From assembly GCA_019694835.1 (NCBI GenBank), contig JAIBBE010000087.1, forward strand, positions 1-24,303: 24,303 bases of DNA, given 5' to 3'. The notes under the pieces are model-generated. The model ran no database searches, was not told where the DNA came from, and saw only the letters and a list, made by a program, of their open reading frames with translations. Both the position numbers and the translations under genes were made by a program. This stretch comes from Fimbriimonadaceae bacterium. GTDB lineage: Bacteria; Armatimonadota; Fimbriimonadia; Fimbriimonadales; Fimbriimonadaceae. Below, in pieces: positions 18,289-24,303 of the stretch (positions are counted from its first letter, which is position 1; every line of letters starts with the position of its first letter).

Positions 18289-19394
18289 TAGAACGGTGGG
18301 GAGTCGTCTTGCTTCTTCGTTGCGCCGTGATCGGCACGGAGTCGTGCCGCTTCGATCGGCCGTGATGTCTCCGCCGCCTCGTCTATCCGTGTTTGTTCGA
18401 GCAGATCCTTAGTGAGAGCTTCAACTCCGGTGCGGATCGCGCGCGAAGACGCCCGGTTTATTAGCGTAATTAGCGAACCCATGTGTCCTGAGCTTCGCTC
18501 GTACAAGTAATCGCCCAGATAGTCTGGCAAGGGGCCAGGATGGTGCTTGGCCAATACTAGTCGTTGGTCGACAGCACGCAGAACAGATTTCCACTGCTTC
18601 TGTCCCGCTGGGTCTTTCAATTCAAATCGTTCGATGGCGAATCGTGTTGTCCGCCTGGCGGTCTGTGCCAGAATCGAGTCTCGGCCGGCGGCGCCGTGGT
18701 TGAAGAGGCCGGATTGGGAGAGCCCGACCCCGACGAGCACGAGAGTGACGGGGAATTCGTTGGCGATGAACTTGAGGTGGTTACTTACCTTGATTCCGTC
18801 GGACGCTCTCCACTGCAAGAAGTGGATATCGTCGACGATGAGCAGTCGCACCTCGCAGGCCAGGAATGTATCGAGTGCTCGCCGAGCGAACTCTGCGGCG
18901 TTTCCGCGGCGGATGCCTGGATGGGCGAAGTAGTGCAACAGCGACAGATTTAGGTCGCGCATTGTCGGATGGCCACTCAGAGTCACTCGACACACGGGCC
19001 ATCTCTCATGTCCCTCATCAGTCATCGGGCCCTTATCGGTGAGTTCACGAAGGTGGTATTCCTTTGCGAACTGTTCTACCGCTGTGCTTTTCCCCAATCC
19101 CGCTGCGCCTTCGATCGCGACAGCTCCCTTGGTTCGATCACCGTCTTGAACGTTGCTGTCCATGATGTCGCTGAGGTTTTCGTGTATCGCACGTAGTTGC
19201 GGTGTTCGAAGTACCCCCATGTTGGCGTGCCAGTCGCGTCTGCGCTTGTCATAGTCACGCTTCGCCGCAGGGGCCAAGGCCTCGAGTTGCTTGATGGTGA
19301 GCCGGTCGGGCTGGATTCGGGGCTCGGCGTGAACAACTTTTGCCCAGTCCTCCTTTCTGCCGAGGCTGATGTTCTGGAGCTCCTTTACGCCCAT
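18288..19394 (-). CDS. tnsC: TnsC/TniB-like AAA+ ATPase, transposition regulator
   Basis: TnsC-type ATPases polymerise on target DNA in an ATP-dependent way and connect the TniQ target selector to the TnsAB transposase. The 368-residue protein has Walker A GAAGLGKST (96-104), Walker B LLIVDD (184-189) followed by IHFLQ, a sensor-like strand VTLVLVGVGL (216-225) and arginines at RRTTRF (247-252). In size it is nearer to TniB than to the 555-residue Tn7 TnsC, and it lacks the long terminal extensions of the latter. The ATG overlaps the end of tnsB by 10 bases, with GAGGA six bases upstream inside tnsB. The stop overlaps the tniQ-2 start, consistent with stoichiometric production from one mRNA. 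Confidence 0.92.
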   Translation of the reverse strand: MGVKELQNISLGRKEDWAKVVHAEPRIQPDRLTIKQLEALAPAAKRDYDKRRRDWHANMGVLRTPQLRAIHENLSDIMDSNVQDGDRTKGAVAIEGAAGLGKSTAVEQFAKEYHLRELTDKGPMTDEGHERWPVCRVTLSGHPTMRDLNLSLLHYFAHPGIRRGNAAEFARRALDTFLACEVRLLIVDDIHFLQWRASDGIKVSNHLKFIANEFPVTLVLVGVGLSQSGLFNHGAAGRDSILAQTARRTTRFAIERFELKDPAGQKQWKSVLRAVDQRLVLAKHHPGPLPDYLGDYLYERSSGHMGSLITLINRASSRAIRTGVEALTKDLLEQTRIDEAAETSRPIEAARLRADHGATKKQDDSPPF

Positions 19395-21511
19395 TCCAGT
19401 TCCTCGTACTCGACGTAGTCCGCCTGCAATTCCTCTGGGTCGTCGTCGTCGCCACCGGAGTGAGCTGAGACGAGGGCAGAGTCCCGGCGGACCTGGGAGG
19501 TGCCTGCTGTGAGTGCGCTAACGCTCGGGAGTCGGTTGACCGCGGATTCGTCGTCATCGGTTTCGACTTGGTTGCTTAACGCAGCATGTTGTCTTGCAAG
19601 TCGGAGGGACATCCGCCTCTCCGCAGGACTATTGCCCAGACCGAGCTGCCATCTCTTGGCGAGTTCAATTAGGGCCAGGCGGTCGTCAATGAAGCCGTGC
19701 TGGTCCAAGACGGCCCTGCGCGCAAACCGCAAGGTGTCGTCACTGAATGGCATCGGCACTTCGGCAGCGTGCTCCCAAGGCAGCTCATGCCAGGAACGGG
19801 TGATCGGATGCCGGATGTAGACACGAGAAATGTCGTCCGGATCGAAATGGATGGGCCACCGATCCTTGAATCGTCCGGTGTACGGGCTGGGAATCGCTGA
19901 GAGTTCCTCGAGAACCTCGCCCCGATAGAACAAGTTCCTCCGCTGGACGCCGTAGTGCTGGATCGTGCGGGCTTCGACACTGAGGAACTCGTATGCCAGA
20001 TGCGGATCTCGGGGAACCTCGAGGTACCCGGCGCGGGCCATCCCGTGTTGAAACATCTGTGCCGGCGTGAGCTTCCCTGCCGGCAGGCCCGGGTCAAATA
20101 GGGAGCGATGTCTGCGGTGGTGGTAAATAGTGGCCACCCACTCGCGCAGGATCGCTTCGAGTTCGTCGATGTAGAAGAATGCGTGAGACTCGACGTCAAG
20201 GCCGCGCGAATTAATGTCGGGTCCCTTGTAGCCGGGAAGATACTGAAGCAGCCCCTGGCGCACTGTGTTGAAGAATCTCTCCAGCGGGCCTTTATCTCGG
20301 CCCTCCTTGATTCGGACTGGCTGGATCGAAATACCCATGCGTTGGCAAACGCTATTGAGGTGCTCGGAGACGTAGATCTTCCCGTGGTCGACCACGATGG
20401 TGTCCGGGCTCAGGGCGGGTCCACTTGCAGGCTGTCCTGTCCGGTCGATCTGGTCGGGGTCGATGAGGACTTGTCGCGGTATCCCATGCGCCGGCCAGAC
20501 TGCGTGGTCCGGCCATCTAACGCAGGCCGGCGGCGGCCGGAAGGCCGCGTACATCAGTGCCGCAGCATCAACAGCTTTGGTGGACATCGGCGTTAGCCGG
20601 ATCGAAACGATGCATCTGGTGTACCAGTCCATCGCGGCACTGAGCTCGAGTCGGACCCAGCGCAACGTCACAGGGTCCATGGCGAACACGTCGAGGGGCG
20701 TCGTGTCCAGAATGAGGTACTCACCCGGCTGATTCGGTCGCAGTTTCCCATAGGGATGCTTGCCTCTGCCAGCAATATCTCGATTGCGCTTGGTAGTCCC
20801 TCGGAAGGTCTGGTGCCGCTGATCAAGCTCGGCCAACTTGCGATACGCCGTAGCGCGAGACGGCTCCTCGATCTCTCCGTCGCCGTAGGAAGCCACGATT
20901 CTCAGGTGGGTTTGCAAAATCACTGCTGCCATTGATGGTTTGGATTCGTTTGTGTACTCGGACATGACGCATCGAGCTGTCTCTGTCCATCGTTCATCGA
21001 CCCGTTCGGGTACGGCGGTTCGGTTCGGCGCAAGGCCAGCCTCCCCCCTCTCTCGATAGGCCTTCACCCAACGATCGACGGTGCGCCGACTGATGGCCAG
21101 CTCAGCCGCCTTCGACTCAGATCTCGAGCACATCGGAAGAGCAGGGTCGTATGCTGGCCTTGGCTCGTCCGGCTGCCGGATCTGCTCGCTGCCTGAGCGA
21201 TAGCCCGTCAAGACCTCCCGGACATGTTCCGCACGCTGCGTTACAACCCTTCGTTCGTCTTCGCTGAGGCACAAAAGCTTTACCGCGGCGGGTTGCTCCT
21301 CATCAGTCGACTCGGGAGCACCCGGATCAGCAATGAATTTGACTCGTGCGTCGCTGAGCAATGCGACAACGGACATACGACGCAGACCGATTGCACTCTT
21401 GAGGACAACTTCGGTTCCAGCCGTTGACGGAATCCACTCGATGACTTCATGTACTTCGCCGTCGAACATCACGCGTGTTCCGACACCAACACGAACCCCT
21501 GCCCAGGTCAT
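19385..21511 (-). CDS. tnsB: TnsB/TniA-like DDE transposase
   Basis: TnsB binds the transposon ends and performs 3'-end cleavage and strand transfer. The 708-residue protein has a Mu/Tn7-type layout. An N-terminal DNA-binding part includes a helix-turn-helix at about 133-160 (LAISRRTVDRWVKAY). The RNase H-like core carries the triad D269 (LILDTTPLD), D375 (IVVDHGKIY) and E411 (GPLERFFNT). Exactly 35 residues separate the last two, the DD(35)E spacing of Mu/retroviral-type enzymes. A Mu-C-like beta domain follows (about 500-600). The tail (651-708) is strongly acidic; in Tn7 relatives the TnsB C-terminus contacts TnsC, so this is a plausible docking tail. The ATG overlaps the tnsA stop by four bases. 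All catalytic residues are intact. Confidence 0.95.
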   Translation of the reverse strand: MTWAGVRVGVGTRVMFDGEVHEVIEWIPSTAGTEVVLKSAIGLRRMSVVALLSDARVKFIADPGAPESTDEEQPAAVKLLCLSEDERRVVTQRAEHVREVLTGYRSGSEQIRQPDEPRPAYDPALPMCSRSESKAAELAISRRTVDRWVKAYRERGEAGLAPNRTAVPERVDERWTETARCVMSEYTNESKPSMAAVILQTHLRIVASYGDGEIEEPSRATAYRKLAELDQRHQTFRGTTKRNRDIAGRGKHPYGKLRPNQPGEYLILDTTPLDVFAMDPVTLRWVRLELSAAMDWYTRCIVSIRLTPMSTKAVDAAALMYAAFRPPPACVRWPDHAVWPAHGIPRQVLIDPDQIDRTGQPASGPALSPDTIVVDHGKIYVSEHLNSVCQRMGISIQPVRIKEGRDKGPLERFFNTVRQGLLQYLPGYKGPDINSRGLDVESHAFFYIDELEAILREWVATIYHHRRHRSLFDPGLPAGKLTPAQMFQHGMARAGYLEVPRDPHLAYEFLSVEARTIQHYGVQRRNLFYRGEVLEELSAIPSPYTGRFKDRWPIHFDPDDISRVYIRHPITRSWHELPWEHAAEVPMPFSDDTLRFARRAVLDQHGFIDDRLALIELAKRWQLGLGNSPAERRMSLRLARQHAALSNQVETDDDESAVNRLPSVSALTAGTSQVRRDSALVSAHSGGDDDDPEELQADYVEYEELEWA

Positions 21512-22236
21512 GCGGCCACCGCCTTGTGAAGCACTGTCTTGGACGACATCACTACCGATAAGTCGGCCTCAAGTTCATGCCGCCACAGCATGTGCAAGAG
21601 CGCTGCGCGGACAAGCGGTTCGGGGCATGTGATCAGGCGGATTGCTTCTGCAAATGCAAGACCGTCAATATGAAGGCAACGAAGTTCTTCCAGAACACGG
21701 ACCGATATCGTCTCGGGTCGTCTAAAGCCGGACAAGAATCGGACGTTAACGAGTTGAGCGGCTGGTTGCTCGGACGCGATTTCGAACTTCCAACCCTTCG
21801 ATTCGATCTCTTCACGGACCCAATGAAACGTGGCCTTAATCGCCGGATCTTCCAGCATGCCAGCGGGTTTGACCGCAACGACGGTCGGCGGAACTCCCTG
21901 TCTCAGAAGCCAGTAGTCGGGTACGTGCCTTACGGCCCGGCCGTCGACTCTGGTCTTGATCTGGAAAGGCTGGGCACGGATCTGCGTAACGGAATTATCG
22001 AAGTCCGCCATCAGGAGCCTGCTCAACTCAAGCCGAGACTCGTAGATCACGTGGGCCGATTCGGTCGCCGACCAGTAACTTCCGGAGTAATGGCATTGTC
22101 CGTGAAACCATCGAAATGTTCTCCAGGGCAACGTATTCCGGAGCATTTCCGCACTGAGCTCCGCCGCGTTCATTTCAACAACCTGATCGTTGCTATCGCG
22201 ATAGCTGATAGTGCATGTCTGGCGTTGGATGGACAT
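21508..22236 (-). CDS. tnsA: TnsA-like endonuclease subunit of heteromeric transposase
   Basis: TnsA cuts the non-transferred strand at the transposon 5' ends and thereby turns replicative transposition into cut-and-paste. From the ATG at 22236 (242 residues) the core reads RWFHGQCHYSGSYWSATE, then E66 (YESRLEL) and D107 (RHVPDYWLL), then A121-V-K123 (VVAVKP). These match the restriction-endonuclease-like active site of TnsA, except that position 121, normally acidic or Gln, is Ala. A C-terminal helical domain (about 175-242) resembles the TnsC-contacting region by position only. The frame also opens at ATG 22290. I prefer 22236 because GGAG lies nine bases upstream. It is the first gene of tnsA-tnsB-tnsC-tniQ and overlaps tnsB by ATGA. 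Confidence 0.88.
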   Translation of the reverse strand: MSIQRQTCTISYRDSNDQVVEMNAAELSAEMLRNTLPWRTFRWFHGQCHYSGSYWSATESAHVIYESRLELSRLLMADFDNSVTQIRAQPFQIKTRVDGRAVRHVPDYWLLRQGVPPTVVAVKPAGMLEDPAIKATFHWVREEIESKGWKFEIASEQPAAQLVNVRFLSGFRRPETISVRVLEELRCLHIDGLAFAEAIRLITCPEPLVRAALLHMLWRHELEADLSVVMSSKTVLHKAVAA

Positions 22237-22778
22237 CGGAGTACTCTCCAATCGACGGGGGCGACTTACCACAGTGTTGGCGCCAGCCATGCGATCGACC
22301 TAGCCGAAGCGGTCGATTGGGACCGTTGTGATACGCCATCTTGATCTCGCCGCGACGTGCCGCCCTGATGAAACCAGACAGCCGAATGATGTGTTGAAAC
22401 AGATCTGCCGAAACGCAAGCGTTCGTTGATTCAGCCCCCGGCGGACCGAGGGCGATCAGATGCTCGAGTCGAATTCCTCTCTGCACCCGCACTTTGCGGA
22501 TGAGAACACTCGTCGCCAGCCATCCTCCCGCGGAAGCCCTGCGCCGGGCCTTGTCGACAGTCGTCGAGTTACCTGGCGCCGCGAACTCCTAGCCATGGAA
22601 TTTTGGCGGAGCTGCCGGATACGGGGTGACGACGGTACTTCAAAGTAGGCCACGATTCGTACATCACGACGTCGATCATCGCAGGTCTGCGGCAAACACC
22701 CTGAACCGTTATCTCGGTATCCGGGTCGAACAAATACAAAACTGCTAGCCGAGGCATTAGATTCGGCATGCGAGGTGT
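22237..22778. other. Divergent intergenic region upstream of the tns operon and the cargo gene
   Basis: About 540 bases that must hold the leftward promoter of the tns operon and the rightward promoter of the gene at 22791. The minus strand has a 99-codon GTG-started frame (22492-22193) whose beginning looks somewhat protein-like (LFQHIIRLSGFIRAARRG). It overlaps the tnsA start and has no ribosome site, so it may be a decayed gene. The 8-mer GTTCTCAT on the minus strand near 22502-22509 is shared with the outermost end repeat but stands alone. I see no clear promoter boxes, tRNA or repeat array. Confidence 0.45.
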
Positions 22779-22785
22779 AGGGAGG
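22779..22785 (+). promoter_or_regulatory. Ribosome binding site of the gene at 22791
   Basis: AGGGAGG sits five bases before the ATG at 22791. It is one of the strongest Shine-Dalgarno matches in the window and fixes this start. Confidence 0.75.
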
Positions 22786-22790
22786 CCTAT

Positions 22791-24020
22791 ATGCCGGCGG
22801 AGCGGGCTGCGTCTGCAGCCGAAATTCTGGGAGCCGATGTAGCCACGCAGCTGGCTGAGTTTGAAAACACGGTGCTGGAACTCGACCTATTCCTCGCGGG
22901 CGCGGAACTAGTCGAAAAGACGGTTGTCCCAATGAATGAGAATGAGTTCAAGAAGTTCGTCGCATCAGCCGATCCTGAACTCCTGCGATCCCCAAACTGG
23001 ATCAGCTGGATCACGCCGGCAGTCCAGCCGAGCAAAAAAGACTTCAGGGAGTACTCGGAGAAGTGGAACGCATACGGGTCGCCCTCCGATCCTTGGCAGC
23101 CATCTGCCGACTCGCCCCGATACTGGTACTGCGCCGAGATCTCCGAGGGTCTACCCGAACATGAGCACAGTGAGGCAGTCGTCTGTCCCGGCGTGCACAT
23201 GCGGCTCCTCGGGTGGTGGCTCACCCATGCTTGGCGTTTCGTCGATCTGGCGACGACCGCGGTGGCGAGTCTCGACTCGTGGAACGTGACGGTCGCTGCG
23301 CTCGCATCACGGGCTCTTATCGAGGAGGTTGCTTGTCTGTGGTGGGAGAGCGACGAACTTTTTCGCAGCTGGCGGGCGGCAAAACACGCGCCCGCTGACG
23401 CCCGGGACCTGACAATCATGAATTTGCTGTCAAATCAGTTGGAAGTCTTCACATTTTCTCAACGCGGGCTTGAGTCGATCATCGGAGATAACGATCTATG
23501 GCAGGCGCTAAATATCCTGACCATCATCGGAAAATTCGCCAAGCGGATGGCATCTGACGGCATCATTGCCGAGCGCATGTCCGGAAAGGAGTTGGAAGAC
23601 AACTACGCCATCCTGTCCAACGCGGCACACCCTGCCTTTGGCGCGAGAATCTCGTACGCAGCCCTGTGGGCCGAACACGACCACGGGGCCACACGTCAGC
23701 GTCGCCTATCCCGCGTACCAAACGAAGCCGACGCAGTGTCGCCAATCCCAGACATAGCCGCCAAAGTGATCTTGGTCGTCGGCGGCATTGGCGAGACTAT
23801 CCTGTGGCAGTCGTTACGAATGATCGACGACTTTGGGCTGACCACCAGGACGGGGCTGCGGACGCCGCATCCGTACTGGCGCAAACTGGTCCCCGCGAGC
23901 AAGAGTAGTGCGGTATGCCCCTGCGGTTGTGGCAAGTGGCGTACCGCCCAACATCGCTGGGGTCAGCCCGTTATTGAACTCCGGCTGAGCAGCCCATCGC
24001 CACTCAACGAAGGCCAGTAA
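22791..24020 (+). CDS. Protein of unknown function between tnsA and the putative transposon end, with Cys-rich C-terminus
   Basis: I do not recognise this 409-residue protein. It is mostly helical in appearance, with no signal peptide. It has a Trp-rich region (NWISWITPA, and LLGWWLTHAWRF at about 143) and a central ALASRALIEEVACLWWE segment. That segment is reminiscent of helical proteins of the DUF5677 type, but the resemblance is weak. Near the end, CPCGCGK (376-382) followed by H388 recalls the zinc-binding SEC-C motif (CPCGSGKK), but the final Cys/His pair is not clearly present. It has its own strong ribosome site and is divergent from the tns operon. It lies between tnsA and the repeat cluster at the right edge, so it is probably cargo of the transposon. 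A defence or toxin role is possible from context only. Confidence 0.75.
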   Translation: MPAERAASAAEILGADVATQLAEFENTVLELDLFLAGAELVEKTVVPMNENEFKKFVASADPELLRSPNWISWITPAVQPSKKDFREYSEKWNAYGSPSDPWQPSADSPRYWYCAEISEGLPEHEHSEAVVCPGVHMRLLGWWLTHAWRFVDLATTAVASLDSWNVTVAALASRALIEEVACLWWESDELFRSWRAAKHAPADARDLTIMNLLSNQLEVFTFSQRGLESIIGDNDLWQALNILTIIGKFAKRMASDGIIAERMSGKELEDNYAILSNAAHPAFGARISYAALWAEHDHGATRQRRLSRVPNEADAVSPIPDIAAKVILVVGGIGETILWQSLRMIDDFGLTTRTGLRTPHPYWRKLVPASKSSAVCPCGCGKWRTAQHRWGQPVIELRLSSPSPLNEGQ

Positions 24021-24226
24021 CTCGCGTCTCGACGGTCAAGACGCTATCGCAAAAGAACTCGCACAACGCACAGTCGACACTGCTGCAACGACGCCTAGCC
24101 ACCGAAGGATTGACTTGCCAAGAAGGATCGATGGCGAACGCCGCCGCCCGTACGCGGCACGCTACTTCGCAGTTCCGGAACTGGCTCTCGTCCAGATAAC
24201 AAGCCCACACCCCAGCTACTGAGTTT
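24021..24226. other. Non-coding stretch between the cargo gene and the end-repeat cluster
   Basis: About 200 bases in which I see no gene. A 68-codon minus-strand frame (24210-24004) has no ribosome site and looks like chance. One isolated CGACA (24075-24079) matches the core of the end repeats but has no neighbouring repeat. Confidence 0.5.
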
Positions 24227-24303
24227 TTCTCAAATCAACTGTCGAATCCGACATCGCTACGACATTCCATTTGAGAATTCGACATGGCACATGAGAACCG
24301 ACA
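24227..24303 (-). repeat. Putative Tn7-like transposon end: cluster of TGTCG-based TnsB-site-like repeats
   Basis: Read on the minus strand from the last base, the sequence begins TGTCGGTTCTCATGTG (24303-24288). The similar TGTCGAATTCTCAAATG follows (24284-24268; shared pattern TGTCGNNTTCTCA). Shorter TGTCG copies start at 24264 and 24253. The TGTCG starts are spaced 19, 20 and 11 bases apart, near whole helical turns. A perfect inverted repeat TGTCG-AATC-CGACA covers 24240-24253. TTCTCAAAT (24227-24235) is inverted relative to ATTTGAGAA (24269-24277). Tn7 and Tn5053-type ends begin with TGT and carry several TnsB/TniA sites. The true terminus may be base 24303 or may lie just outside the window. 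Confidence 0.7.

Noticed and set aside
22193..22492. A 99-codon minus-strand frame upstream of tnsA, partly protein-like.
   Set aside because: GTG start without a ribosome site, overlap with the tnsA start and no recognisable family. At most it is a decayed gene, so it is noted only in the intergenic entry.
24004..24210. A 68-codon minus-strand frame between the cargo gene and the end repeats.
   Set aside because: No ribosome site, Cys- and Arg-rich random-looking composition, and it overlaps the 3' end of the cargo gene.
13491..24303. A CRISPR-associated transposon, given Tn7-like genes with TniQ.
   Set aside because: No direct-repeat array and no Cas gene on either strand. Both TniQ proteins are the long, DNA-binding TnsD-like kind rather than the short form of CRISPR-guided elements.

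Overview
The window is GC-rich DNA from an actinobacterium. The gene order recC then recB, the RecC length of about 1,098 residues and the frequent GTG starts fit the Mycobacteriales best. The genus cannot be fixed from this sequence. The window has three blocks: the start of a recCB(D) operon, a complete type I restriction-modification operon, and the core of a large Tn7-like transposon.

Positions 1-6193 (minus strand) hold recC and the first 966 codons of recB; the two overlap by an ATGA. Directly upstream on the same strand are hsdR, hsdS and hsdM (6278-12661). hsdS and hsdR also overlap by ATGA. All five genes run in one direction with almost no gaps, so a type I restriction enzyme sits in front of the DNA-end-processing machinery of the cell. 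HsdM carries an unusual N-terminal extension of about 170 residues. A small XRE-type repressor (13060-13350, minus) lies upstream of hsdM, back to back with a transposition gene.

Positions 13491-22236 hold the transposition genes. On the minus strand, tnsA, tnsB, tnsC and a long tniQ form one translationally coupled operon (junctions ATGA, a 10-bp overlap, and TAATG). TnsB has a clear DD(35)E triad and TnsC has Walker A and B motifs. TnsA has the nuclease fold motifs, but alanine replaces the usual acidic or Gln residue of the (D/E/Q)xK motif. A second tniQ (13491-15611, plus) converges on the first. The two TniQ proteins are paralogues over about 700 residues. The operon copy has an extra C-terminal part with another helix-turn-helix and a LysR-type winged helix. 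No CRISPR array or Cas gene is present, so these two TniQ proteins are the likely target selectors.

A cargo-like gene of unknown function (22791-24020, plus) lies beyond tnsA. After it, the last 65 bases carry a cluster of TGTCG-based repeats, the outermost ending in ACA at the last base. This looks like the TnsB-bound transposon end on the tnsA side. I could not find the opposite end in the window, so whether the restriction system is transposon cargo remains open.
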